Assembly: GCA_021737275.1 (NCBI GenBank)
Contig: JAIPEE010000025.1
Span: 1-57,233, forward strand
Length of the DNA: 57,233 bases
Source: Desulfobacterales bacterium
Lineage (GTDB): Bacteria > Desulfobacterota > Desulfobacteria > Desulfobacterales > JAIPEE01
Reading direction: 5' to 3'
Position 1 is the first letter of the stretch; every line of letters begins with the position of its first letter. The translations under genes were made by a program, and so were the position numbers. The notes beneath the pieces are model-generated. The model saw nothing but the letters and a program-made list of their open reading frames with translations, made no database searches and had not been told where the DNA came from. Shown here one piece after another: positions 42,682 through 51,124 of the stretch.

Positions 42682-45168
42682 TTGAAGAATCCAACACACA
42701 TAAATCTTCTTTGCGATCTTTGCGGTCTTCCCGTATATTCCAATGCCTTTGATCAAATTATATCAGAAAAGACATATCACTTTTGCTGCACCGGGTGCCG
42801 TCAGGTTTTTAATATCCTGATGGCCGCAGAAGGCAGTAATGATCCGGATAAATTCAAGGAATCAGATGTCTTTAAACGGAGTCGTGAAATGGGGATCATC
42901 CCGGCACCGGATAGTCAGACGGACCTGGATGGCCAACAGACTGAAAGCCAGAACATTAGTTCAAGCCATGATACTACACTGCCAATTTCATTAAACGTAT
43001 CCGGTATGTGGTGCCCTGCCTGTGCATGGCTTGTTGGAGAAGTTATTGGGAAGATACCGGGGGTATCAGAAGCATCTTGTGATTTTTCAATTGACAGAGC
43101 ATGGTTCAGGTATGATCCTGTCAGAACTTCTCCTGCGGAAGTTATCAATAAGATAAATAGTCTTGGTTATAATGCATATAAGTCAGATAAAGAGGCGCGG
43201 CCATTAAGGTCAATTTTAATCCGTTTTTCATTGTGTGCAATACTGACATTAAATGTGATGATGCTTTCATTTGCTCTATACTCTGGATTTTTCACAGAGC
43301 TCCTATCCGGAAGTATTCTCAAGTTGTCTCTACCTATATTTGGTCTTTCAACAGTTGTTGTAATTTATGGTGGTTGGTATATTTTTAAAACAGCAATGCA
43401 TGGTATTAAATCCGGCTTCATGGGAATGGAAATACTGGTGTCCGTTGGAACACTATCAGCATATATTTACAGCGTAACCCAGATGTTTTCCGGTAGCATA
43501 CATCTTTATTTTGATACAGCAGCAATGCTGATCACCCTGGTGCTTTTGGGCAAGTTGTTTGAGGGTTTTGCAAAAAAAGATATAACTGCAGCTTTAAAAA
43601 CGCTGTTCTCGTTATTACCGGGAAAGGTAAAAATCGTATCTGATGATTATCCAGACGGCCGTTATGTGCATGTTGATGCCCTTAATAAAAATGATCTTTT
43701 CAGGGTTGTCCGGGACGATGTGGTTGCTTCAGATGGCGAAGTGGTCAAGGGGCAGGCTGCTGTTGATGAATCTTCAATAACCGGAGAAAGCAAGCCTGTT
43801 ACATATAAGAAGGGAGACTTTATAAAAAGTGGTTCAACGATATTACGGGGAGACCTTACCATAAAGGCACATTTTTCAGCAGGTAACTCAATGCTCGGAC
43901 AGATGGTTGATATCATGCAAAAAACACTATCTCAAAAGATGCCGCTGGAAGGTAAAACAGATAAGATTCTTCAGTGGTTTGTTCCTGTAATTATTTTTTT
44001 GTCACTACTGACAGGCTCTTTTCTCTATTTTTCGGGTACGGCGCTTGAAGCATCTATTATGCGAGCCGTTACTGTAATGGTAATATCCTGTCCCTGTGCG
44101 CTAGGTATTGCCATTCCCCTTGCACGTGTTGGTGGTGTGGCACTCGCCGGTAGAAAAGGCCTTCTGATTCGGGATTTTGGCGTGTTTGAAGCGACGACCA
44201 GAGTTGATACGATTGTGTTTGACAAAACAGGGACGATAACTGAAGGGAAATGGCAGTTGCTTGATATTCAGGCTTTGGGTGAATATCAGAAAGAAGAAAT
44301 TTTGTTTATAGCTGCAGCGTTGGAAGAAGATGTTGATCACTTCATTGCGACTGAAATATTAAACCATGCTTCAAGTAACCAATTCAACATCCCGATTAGT
44401 AATAAAAAAATATATGATAATGGTGTTTCAGGGACTTATAAAAATCAACCAGTTTGTATCGGTTCACGGGAATTTGTTTTAAATCAAGGTAATACTATTA
44501 CTGTAAACGATGGTCCTGATTTCCAGAAACAGAAGAACAGCCTGCAGTCCAGAGTATATTTGAGTTGTGGCGGAAAGCTGGAAGCGGTATTTCTGTTTGG
44601 TGACCGTTTAAAAGAAAGTGTCTCTTTACTTATCAATAAATTGTACAGGCTGGGATATAAAACAGCCGTTATCTCCGGGGATGATGAAAAAGCTGTAACA
44701 AAAATAGCTGAAATTACAGGCATTCAATCTTTTCAGGGTGGCATGACGCCTGTTGAAAAGTCAACATTTATTAATAAACTACAGGAAAACCATCATGTTG
44801 TTATGATGGTTGGTGATGGCATTAATGATGCACCTGCCCTTGCCCTTGCAGATGTCTCTGTTGCCGTTCATACAGGAAGCCGTTTAGGGAAAGAGGCGGC
44901 GGACATTACCTTTTTAAAAAGTGATCCGGCCCAGCTCATCGAGCTGATAGATCTTTCCGGAACAGTGACACGAAAAGTACAGCAAAACTTCAGGGGTTCT
45001 TTTGCCTATAACCTTTTAAGCATCCCAATTGCCATGAGCGGTTTGCTGACACCATTGATTGCAGTGTGTGCCATGCTTATAAGCAGCCTGAGTGTTATTC
45101 TGAATACACTGTGGATGATAAAAAAGCCTCTGAAAACAGAAAGCGGCGCTAATTTAAAACAGGATTAG
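42682..45168 (+). CDS. ccoI: CcoI/FixI copper-transporting P-type ATPase
   Basis: 828 residues, TTG start. The N-terminal LLCDLCGLPV and YHFCCTGCRQVFN cysteines are the CcoI metal-binding domain, then an HMA domain with GMWCPACAW. The P1B catalytic elements follow: SCPCALGIAIPL (CPC in the channel helix, near residue 470), FDKTGTIT (near 515) and GDGINDAPALALADVSVA. It moves copper outward for assembly of the cbb3 oxidase, matching the genes just upstream. The gene converges with the membrane protein at 45149 and overlaps its 3' end by 20 bases. Confidence 0.93.
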   Translation: MKNPTHINLLCDLCGLPVYSNAFDQIISEKTYHFCCTGCRQVFNILMAAEGSNDPDKFKESDVFKRSREMGIIPAPDSQTDLDGQQTESQNISSSHDTTLPISLNVSGMWCPACAWLVGEVIGKIPGVSEASCDFSIDRAWFRYDPVRTSPAEVINKINSLGYNAYKSDKEARPLRSILIRFSLCAILTLNVMMLSFALYSGFFTELLSGSILKLSLPIFGLSTVVVIYGGWYIFKTAMHGIKSGFMGMEILVSVGTLSAYIYSVTQMFSGSIHLYFDTAAMLITLVLLGKLFEGFAKKDITAALKTLFSLLPGKVKIVSDDYPDGRYVHVDALNKNDLFRVVRDDVVASDGEVVKGQAAVDESSITGESKPVTYKKGDFIKSGSTILRGDLTIKAHFSAGNSMLGQMVDIMQKTLSQKMPLEGKTDKILQWFVPVIIFLSLLTGSFLYFSGTALEASIMRAVTVMVISCPCALGIAIPLARVGGVALAGRKGLLIRDFGVFEATTRVDTIVFDKTGTITEGKWQLLDIQALGEYQKEEILFIAAALEEDVDHFIATEILNHASSNQFNIPISNKKIYDNGVSGTYKNQPVCIGSREFVLNQGNTITVNDGPDFQKQKNSLQSRVYLSCGGKLEAVFLFGDRLKESVSLLINKLYRLGYKTAVISGDDEKAVTKIAEITGIQSFQGGMTPVEKSTFINKLQENHHVVMMVGDGINDAPALALADVSVAVHTGSRLGKEAADITFLKSDPAQLIELIDLSGTVTRKVQQNFRGSFAYNLLSIPIAMSGLLTPLIAVCAMLISSLSVILNTLWMIKKPLKTESGANLKQD

Positions 45169-46267
45169 ACTTGTCCTTATCCCTTTTGTTAAAAAATATA
45201 ACACCTAAAATAGCGATATAGCTAAATATGGTCACTATTGCAAAGACCGGATAAAGCGTCCCAAGTGGTGCAAAAATGATAACGGTGAGCCAGTGAAAAA
45301 GTATAACGATCATTGAGTGAAGTTTAATGGGAAAGTCTTTATAACGGCAGACAATTGCAAGGCCGCAGAGATTCCAGCCATAAAGTGAAGCAAAACTGTG
45401 CATACGCAGAAGCAGTTTCATATTTTCCTTGATATAATAATCCGGAAAAAATTTGAATGTGATGTAAGCAATCCCGGTCAGCGCCGTATATAATAAAAAG
45501 GCGATGCCGGAAGAGAGAAATGCTTTTTGCTGAGTTTTGATACCGAGTTTATAAAACAGGAAGAAAACCATCAATACGGAAAAGAGCAGAAAATGGGTAA
45601 TGAAAACCTGTGGCACGAGAAGCTCTGCAATAATTAAGAGAAAAAATATAATAACGCCGAGGTTGATGCTCCAGAAGCCAATCTCTTTAAGTACTAAAAT
45701 GGTATTGCTGACATCGTTTTTCATCAGGGAAAAAATAACTGAAAAAGTAATCAAAGAAACAGGGAACGAAAACCCGAGGAAAAAAGTATTCAGGGTTAGC
45801 ATCTCGAAAGTGAAAATATGAAAATATACATCATTAAGAATAACTATTCCTGATATGACAAGGCCCATAGAAAGGCAGAGAAGAGAAGCCTGGTTAAACT
45901 TTTCAGACACAGGGACAGAGGGCCTGACAAAATCCCGGGGCAGAAATGAAAATCGTTTTATGCGGATTGACTCTACAATTACAGCCAGAACAATGGATAT
46001 TATGACAGCCGGTAAATAAAGTTCCAGAAATGCCAGTATGGCATAGATGATGGCCAGTATTAAAAAGAGAAGAGATCGTTTACTTAATACGGCTTTTTTT
46101 TCAGTGTAAAAAAGGATAGCCGTACCGCCGGCGCAGAGATTAAATAAAAAAATATGGAGCCGTTCAAAATCATAAATTGTTCCGCCCAGAACAAAAAGAT
46201 GCAGGAACCCGAAAGACATGGCCAGCGCCATGAGAAACATTAAGACGGCTTTCAGTTGTTTACTCAT
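45149..46267 (-). CDS. Integral membrane protein of unknown function
   Basis: 372 residues from the ATG at 46267 (MSKQLKAVLMFLM); the longer open frame to 46405 is unlikely because it lies in another gene. About eleven hydrophobic segments fill the protein. Two histidine-rich helical turns stand out, RMHSFASLYGWNLCGL and KLHSMIVILFHW, which could be haem or metal sites but are unassigned. It overlaps the upstream epimerase gene by eight bases and was not recognised. Confidence 0.65.
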   Translation of the reverse strand: MSKQLKAVLMFLMALAMSFGFLHLFVLGGTIYDFERLHIFLFNLCAGGTAILFYTEKKAVLSKRSLLFLILAIIYAILAFLELYLPAVIISIVLAVIVESIRIKRFSFLPRDFVRPSVPVSEKFNQASLLCLSMGLVISGIVILNDVYFHIFTFEMLTLNTFFLGFSFPVSLITFSVIFSLMKNDVSNTILVLKEIGFWSINLGVIIFFLLIIAELLVPQVFITHFLLFSVLMVFFLFYKLGIKTQQKAFLSSGIAFLLYTALTGIAYITFKFFPDYYIKENMKLLLRMHSFASLYGWNLCGLAIVCRYKDFPIKLHSMIVILFHWLTVIIFAPLGTLYPVFAIVTIFSYIAILGVIFFNKRDKDKSNPVLN

Positions 46268-47654
46268 AGTACTCCTTCTTAGCACCCAGAACATGGGACA
46301 ATGCGCTGTAAAGATCCGGATATCTGAATTTATAACCTGTTTCAATAAGTTTTTCAGGATACACGCGGGTGCTTGATAATAAAACCTCTTTGCCCATTTC
46401 ACCAAAAAACAGCTTTATCGCTTTTTCAGGAATATGCATAAATGCCGGGCGCTTCAGAATTTGTGAAAGAATGGCTGTTATTTCATAGTTGGTTGCCGGG
46501 TTGGGTGATACAATATTTACTGGGCCGGTTAAACGATCATTATGTATGATGTGGTAAATGGATCCGATAACGTCATCAATCCCCACCCAGCTCATAAACT
46601 GTTTTCCGGTGCCGATTCTGCCGCCCATTCCCATACTGAAAGGAAGCAGCAGTCGTTGAAGTGCTCCGCCGGAAGGTGTCAGCGCCACACCGATCCGTAA
46701 AAAGACAGTGCGGATATTCTTTTCCATAGCCGGACGGGCTGCATTTTCCCACTGATTGCAGACACTGGATATAAAATCATCACCCGGTCCGTCGGTTTCA
46801 GTCAGCTCACGGTTATCCCGGTGTCCGTAAAAGCCGATAGCGGATGCAGAAAGAAAAACTTTTGGCGGGATTGTCATTTCAGCAGCAGTTTTGGCCAGAA
46901 GAGATGTCCCCTTTGTCCGGCTTTCAATGATGATCTTCTTTTTTTCAGATGTCCATTTTCCCTGGCCGATATGCTCCCCTGCCAGGTGAATAAAAACATC
47001 TATTTGAGGCAGGTGTTCCTTTTCGATTATTCCGTTGGACGGATCCCAGAATACTTCATTTTCCTGAACCGGTTTTTTTCTGACAAGAGAAATTACACGA
47101 TGCCCGCCGGTGGTTAAAAACGGGATAATAGCGCATCCAATTACACCGCTTGCACCGGAAATTAAAAAAGTTAACGGCTTGAATGGTGCTATGGCCTGAT
47201 GTGCAGCCATATCAAGCCGGGTTGTTTCGTGGCGATAGACAAAGATATGTTCAAGACGTTTTTCTACAAATCTGTTTCCCAAAAGAGAGCCAAACGGCGG
47301 CACCGGCAGCGCATATTCAATGGCGTCTTTCAGATAGCAGGCATTTTCACCATCAGGGATAAATGTGTGTGTGTGAATCCATTTTCTGAATGGCCCCCGA
47401 GCCTGCCGGTCCCGAAACATCCGGTTCTCATCATAATCCAGATGTTCCGCTTTCCATGTAAAAGAAACCGGGCCGGCTTTCATTTTAAGGGCTACTTTTG
47501 CACCCTTTTGAATGCCGCCCTCCCTGTGCAGAACTTTAACCGGATCCCACGGCGGGCTGAGCCGCTCAAGTGCTCCCGGTCGGGCGTGCCATTGGAATAA
47601 TTCACGGGCAGATACATCAATATGAGATTGTTTGATAAATATCTTTGTTTTCAT
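46260..47654 (-). CDS. SRPBCC domain fused to a TIGR01777 epimerase
   Basis: 464 residues. The N-terminal 150 residues are a SRPBCC/START ligand-binding barrel (HIDVSARELFQWHARPGALERL, HTHTFIPDG, YALPVPPFGSLLGNRFVEKRL). The rest is a NAD-dependent sugar-epimerase-like SDR of the YfcH/TIGR01777 type (FLISGASGVIGCAI, HLAGEHIGQGKW, SASAIGFYGHR). The fusion is known in various bacteria and its substrate is unknown. It overlaps the downstream membrane gene. Confidence 0.88.
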   Translation of the reverse strand: MKTKIFIKQSHIDVSARELFQWHARPGALERLSPPWDPVKVLHREGGIQKGAKVALKMKAGPVSFTWKAEHLDYDENRMFRDRQARGPFRKWIHTHTFIPDGENACYLKDAIEYALPVPPFGSLLGNRFVEKRLEHIFVYRHETTRLDMAAHQAIAPFKPLTFLISGASGVIGCAIIPFLTTGGHRVISLVRKKPVQENEVFWDPSNGIIEKEHLPQIDVFIHLAGEHIGQGKWTSEKKKIIIESRTKGTSLLAKTAAEMTIPPKVFLSASAIGFYGHRDNRELTETDGPGDDFISSVCNQWENAARPAMEKNIRTVFLRIGVALTPSGGALQRLLLPFSMGMGGRIGTGKQFMSWVGIDDVIGSIYHIIHNDRLTGPVNIVSPNPATNYEITAILSQILKRPAFMHIPEKAIKLFFGEMGKEVLLSSTRVYPEKLIETGYKFRYPDLYSALSHVLGAKKEYYE

Positions 47655-47852
47655 AGTACCTCAAGATTTTAAAACCGTAAAATAACATAAAGTACTCATA
47701 AAACCAATTGTTTGGCAAAATGATGGAAAATTAACAAGCGGTTTTCAAATTTTTTATGCGTTTATGTCATATACGGTTATAAATTTTAAATTTGCAAGGT
47801 TTGGCTGAATATGGCATAGAAAATCTTAAATTCAGTTAAAGAGGATATTTTG

Positions 47853-48593
47853 ATGAAACTAAAAGCACTTATTTTATGTTTTATGGCAATCTTAATTTTT
47901 TCGAGTGTTTATGCTCAGGAGCAAGGAGGAAACCCTGCTTCGAATTTTCCGGTTAAGACATATACGTTTGATCCTGTTCCGGAAGGTAGTGTTGCACAGT
48001 ATGATTTTGTTGTCCGGAATACAGGAGATGCACCCCTCGATATTTCCAAAGTTAAATCCGGCTGAGGGTGTACCGTTGCCGATTTCTCCCGGCAGATCCC
48101 TCCAGGTGGAGAGGGAAAGATAACAGTAACATTATCAACATCCGGCCATGGCGGACAGAGAATGTCAAAGCCGGTTATTGTTTTCACAAATGACCCGGAA
48201 AAACCGAAAACAACGTTAAGCGTTATTGTGGATGTTGACAAGGTGGTCAGCATTTCGCCTCAATTTGTGCGCATAAACGGTAAGGTCAGCCAGAAGTTAT
48301 CAGCAAAAGTGACGATTGCCCCGACTGAAAAATATGCGTTTAGTATTATTAGTTCAGAAATTATTGGTAATGGCGAAGAAAATATTTTAGTGGATATTAC
48401 CTCTTTGAGCCGTCCTTCAGGGACATCTTATATTCTGACAATAGATAATATAAAGGCTACGCCGGGAAGTTATCTTGATACAATATTGCTGCGAACGGAC
48501 AGTGAGGTAAGACCGGAGATAGAAATTAAAGTTTACGGCAATATAACTGCAGAAATACCGCAGGAACAGGAAAGCGGTTTTATAGATGAGTAA
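47853..48593 (+). CDS. DUF1573 exported protein with in-frame UGA, probable selenoprotein
   Basis: 246 residues from ATG 47853 (ribosome site AAAGAGG, 47838-47844), signal peptide ending ...SSVYA. In-frame TGA at 48063-48065 replaces residue 71 in KVKSG-U-GCTVADF; the frame is otherwise open to 48593 and shows full DUF1573 sequence on both sides: TYTFDPVPEGSVAQYDFVVRN before and VADFSRQIPPGGEGKI, STSGHGG, TNDPEKPKTTL after. In DUF1573 proteins this place is normally Cys in a CGC motif, so Sec-Gly-Cys (residues 71-73) is what Cys-to-Sec exchange would give. A hairpin at 48097-48116 fits a SECIS. It is a periplasmic domain; its last eight bases overlap the HAD gene. Confidence 0.8.
48063..48116 (+). 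promoter_or_regulatory. UGA codon and candidate bacterial SECIS hairpin
   Basis: UGA at 48063-48065. TCCCTCC (48097-48103) pairs with GGAGAGGGA (48108-48116) with two extra bases on the 3' side, giving a loop AGGU (48104-48107), which contains the GGU expected in bacterial SECIS apical loops. The distance from UGA to the loop G is about 39 bases, at or slightly beyond the usual upper limit. A second closer stem, TGCCG/CGGCA (48077-48081 and 48090-48094), has no GGU loop. Confidence 0.55.
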
Positions 48594-49203
48594 TATCGAG
48601 GTTATTGTTTTTGATTGTGACGGCGTTATGTTTGACACGGAACAGGCAAACATGGCGTATTATAATGAAGTTCTTTTTCACATGAATCGCCCCGGCTTGA
48701 CACCCGAAGAGTTTCAGTTTGCCCACATGCACACATCCGATGAGGTGCTGGCCCGTCTTTTCAAAAAGAAAGATGAGTATGATGCCGCTCAGGCTTATCG
48801 CAAAACAATGAGGTATGAAGATTTTTTTCAATACATGGACATAGAGCCGGGTCTGGTACCGCTTCTTGAAAAATTGCAATTGTCATATAAAATTGCTATT
48901 GCTACCAATCGTGCAGATACCATGGAAAAAATGCTGAAGAGATATAAAATCGAAACCTATTTTGATCTGGTGGTAACCGCGCTTGATGTTGAAAAACCAA
49001 AACCGGACCCGGAAGAACTTTTCAGGATTCTTAAGCATTTTAATGTTACACCGGAAGAGATGCTTTATGTTGGTGATTCTAAACTGGATGAACTGGCCGC
49101 CAAAGGCGCCGGTGTGCCCTTGATTGCTTATCGAAACAAAACCCTTGAGGCCGCTTATTATATATCCCGATTAAGTGAAATTGAAGAAATTGTTGGTGTG
49201 TGA
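48586..49203 (+). CDS. HAD-superfamily phosphatase/phosphoglycolate phosphatase-like
   Basis: 205 residues. VFDCDGVMFDTE (motif I), ATNRAD (motif II), KPKPDPEE (motif III Lys) and YVGDSKLDELAAK (motif IV) identify a beta-phosphoglucomutase/phosphoglycolate phosphatase-type HAD hydrolase with a small alpha-helical cap. The substrate is unknown. It overlaps the DUF1573 gene by eight bases. Confidence 0.9.
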   Translation: MSNIEVIVFDCDGVMFDTEQANMAYYNEVLFHMNRPGLTPEEFQFAHMHTSDEVLARLFKKKDEYDAAQAYRKTMRYEDFFQYMDIEPGLVPLLEKLQLSYKIAIATNRADTMEKMLKRYKIETYFDLVVTALDVEKPKPDPEELFRILKHFNVTPEEMLYVGDSKLDELAAKGAGVPLIAYRNKTLEAAYYISRLSEIEEIVGV

Positions 49204-49220
49204 CAACTGAAAAAGTTGTC
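49202..49220 (+). terminator. Terminator hairpin after the HAD gene
   Basis: GACAACT (49202-49208) pairs with AGTTGTC (49214-49220), a perfect seven-base stem with a five-base loop (GAAAA), followed by TGTTATTTAA. It overlaps the stop codon and lies between converging HAD and MarR genes. Confidence 0.55.
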
Positions 49221-49222
49221 TG

Positions 49223-49693
49223 TTATTTAAGTTGAGCCTTAACAATTTCCATTGAAGACCGGATAAGTTCAAGGCTGGCAATCGCCTGGACTCTGTCTTC
49301 AGGAGCCATTTGCATCAGAAGTTGTTTGTGGATATCCTGTTTGAAGGTATTTATTTCTTTTATCTTTTTCTTGCCTGCCGGTGTCAGGGAGATCAGGCGT
49401 ACACGAGCATCTACAGGGTCAGAAATACAACGAACCAGTCCTTTTCCCAGAAGACTCTTTACAATTTTTGTGACACGGCTTTTGGCAACATCCAGTTTTT
49501 TGGCCATTCCTTTAAATGATAGGTTTTGTTCACTTTCAAAAGCCATCAGGCAGGTGAGTTCTGCCTGAGGCAATTTGAATCGGAAATGTTCATGTATCTT
49601 TCTGACTTCAAAACATTTATGAATTTCATGCATCAGAAAAACGAGATTTTCGGTTTGTTTTTTAAGTAAGTTTGATGGGTCATTATTGTTCAT
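49223..49693 (-). CDS. MarR-family transcription regulator
   Basis: 156 residues. Winged helix: LPQAELTCLMAFESEQ then NLSFKGMAKKLDVAKSRVTKIVKSLLGKGLV (helix-turn-helix) and DARVRLISLTPAGKKKI (wing). The flanks are dimerisation helices. Its ligand is unknown. It may bind the hairpin/palindrome at 49772-49791, just upstream of its own start. Confidence 0.9.
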   Translation of the reverse strand: MNNNDPSNLLKKQTENLVFLMHEIHKCFEVRKIHEHFRFKLPQAELTCLMAFESEQNLSFKGMAKKLDVAKSRVTKIVKSLLGKGLVRCISDPVDARVRLISLTPAGKKKIKEINTFKQDIHKQLLMQMAPEDRVQAIASLELIRSSMEIVKAQLK

Positions 49694-49771
49694 AATGAGA
49701 ACCAGATATTTTGAAATATACTCGTAGTCAATACTCCATATAAAGAGAAATCGGGCCTCAGAGATCTGTTA

Positions 49772-49791
49772 TAATCTGAAAGAACAGATTA
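49772..49791. promoter_or_regulatory. Inverted repeat upstream of the MarR gene
   Basis: TAATCTG (49772-49778) and CAGATTA (49785-49791) are perfect inverted repeats, loop AAAGAA, 79 bases upstream of the MarR start. AGATCTGTT-like outer sequence (49763-) and GGATCT (49795-) give partial extension. It fits a MarR operator or a leftover terminator of the zinc-ribbon gene upstream; no T-run on the minus strand. Confidence 0.35.
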
Positions 49792-49806
49792 AACGGATCT
49801 GGTCGC

Positions 49807-50031
49807 TTACTGGTTTCCAAATCCATTTTGTTCACCGCAGTCAGGGCATTGCCACGTTATACCGTTACATGACATACCCCAGACATTGTCATCCATACAA
49901 TACTGGCATATGGCAAACCCGCAACGGCACGTCCAGCAAAAACGGAATGTTCTTCTACAGCAATGACATTCCGTCTCCTTTTTTCGGCGGTGCCGCATTC
50001 TATAGGAAGATTCACTTACAGAGTTTGTCAT
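49807..50031 (-). CDS. Small Cys-rich zinc-ribbon protein
   Basis: 74 residues from ATG 50031 (a TTG at 50037 is the alternative). CHCC, CWTCRCGFAICQYC and CPDCGEQN give at least four Cys-pair knuckles, probably two zinc sites, after a basic N-terminus (RMRHRRKKE). It overlaps the CoA-binding gene by 20 bases, so it is likely to be translated with it. The function is unknown. Confidence 0.6.
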   Translation of the reverse strand: MTNSVSESSYRMRHRRKKETECHCCRRTFRFCWTCRCGFAICQYCMDDNVWGMSCNGITWQCPDCGEQNGFGNQ

Positions 50032-50440
50032 GTTCAATCTTTATGCAACGGTTCATGATAACATCTATACCGGCATCTGTCAGAAGCTTTGCGGCTTCCT
50101 GGTTTTCGATACCAAGCTGCATCCAGAAAACCTTAGGTTTTATTCGGATGGCCTCATGGGCATGGGGAATCATTTGGGCCGGATTGCGAAATGCATCAAC
50201 AATATCGACTTGCGCTTCAATATCATCAAGCGATGCATAAGCCTTTTCTCCGAGAAGTTCTTTTTGTCCGGGACGGACAGGGATAATTTTATATCCGTTT
50301 CCCTGAAGATATCTGGCCACCATGTTTGAGTCCCTGTTCAGTTTAGGGCTCAGTCCAAGAATAGCGATGGTTTTGTTTTCAACGAGAATTTTTTTGATAT
50401 CTTCATCACCGGTTATGATTTTACCTGCTGGCATTTTCAT
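50012..50440 (-). CDS. CoA-binding domain protein (YccU-like)
   Basis: 142 residues forming a single Rossmann CoA-binding domain: TIAILGLSPKLNRDSNMVARYLQ, GYKIIPVRPG, DIVDAFRNPAQ, FWMQLGIENQEAAKLL and DVIMNRCIKIEH. The pattern is of small YccU-like proteins, with unknown function in metabolism or regulation. Ribosome site CAGGAG precedes the ATG. Upstream of the zinc-ribbon gene, which it overlaps. Confidence 0.9.
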   Translation of the reverse strand: MKMPAGKIITGDEDIKKILVENKTIAILGLSPKLNRDSNMVARYLQGNGYKIIPVRPGQKELLGEKAYASLDDIEAQVDIVDAFRNPAQMIPHAHEAIRIKPKVFWMQLGIENQEAAKLLTDAGIDVIMNRCIKIEHDKLCK

Positions 50441-50529
50441 TCTCCTGCTTGTCTTGTTGAATGGTCATTAATATGTTAAAAAAATCAAAACTTCATAATA
50501 ATAGATGGATTTAATTCAGGAGGCCCGTT

Positions 50530-51123
50530 ATGTCAAGTATTGGAATCTCCGGTTCAGATGCACCGGCCATCTCCCGGGAAGATGCACTGACCTTATTAAA
50601 AAAGCATTTGAAAAATGAAAAGCTCATATCCCACTGTGTCGCATCAGCGGCTATTATGCGGCATCTGGCAAAACATCTTGGTGAAGACCCTGATGCCTGG
50701 GGCATTGCAGGCCTTCTCCATGATCTGGATTTTGAAATAACAGATCAGGATGAATCAAAACATGGCGCTGTTGCAGCCGAAATTCTTGAAAAAGAGGGGG
50801 TCTCTTCCGGGATCATTGAAGCCATAAAAATGCATAATGCAGAAGGGTTGGGGCTTACCCGCACAACCACATTTGACCATGCGTTGACCTGTGCCGAATC
50901 GATTACCGGAATGATTGTAGCCACCGCGCTGGTTTATCCGGATAAAAAAATAGCGAGTGTAAAGCCCAAATCCATTACGAAGCGCATGAAAACACCGCAC
51001 TTTGCTAGAGCCGTCAGCCGGGAACGGATAATGGAATGTGAAAAGATCGGGCTGCAAATTAATGACTTTGTGATCTTGAGCCTTGAAGCCATGGGTGAAA
51101 TTTCAGACGAACTGGGACTATAA
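50530..51123 (+). CDS. HD-domain phosphohydrolase
   Basis: 197 residues of the HDIG type: SHCVASAAIMRHLAKHLG, GIAGLLHDLDFE (His-Asp pair), KHGAVAAEIL, KMHNAEG and TFDHALTCAESITGMIV. It is a stand-alone domain often found beside nucleic-acid enzymes. Substrate is unknown (nucleotide or cyclic nucleotide). The stop codon lies just before the polA start with one base between. Confidence 0.88.
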   Translation: MSSIGISGSDAPAISREDALTLLKKHLKNEKLISHCVASAAIMRHLAKHLGEDPDAWGIAGLLHDLDFEITDQDESKHGAVAAEILEKEGVSSGIIEAIKMHNAEGLGLTRTTTFDHALTCAESITGMIVATALVYPDKKIASVKPKSITKRMKTPHFARAVSRERIMECEKIGLQINDFVILSLEAMGEISDELGL

Positions 51124-51124
51124 T

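Noticed and set aside
45149-46405. Longer start for the membrane protein at 46405
   Set aside because: The added 46 residues overlap the epimerase gene and are not membrane-like; ATG 46267 fits better.
48063-48065. TGA as a simple nonsense mutation in the DUF1573 gene
   Set aside because: Kept as the main alternative to Sec. It is less likely because it falls exactly on the expected Cys of CGC, the rest of the frame is intact and a SECIS-like hairpin follows, but it is not excluded.
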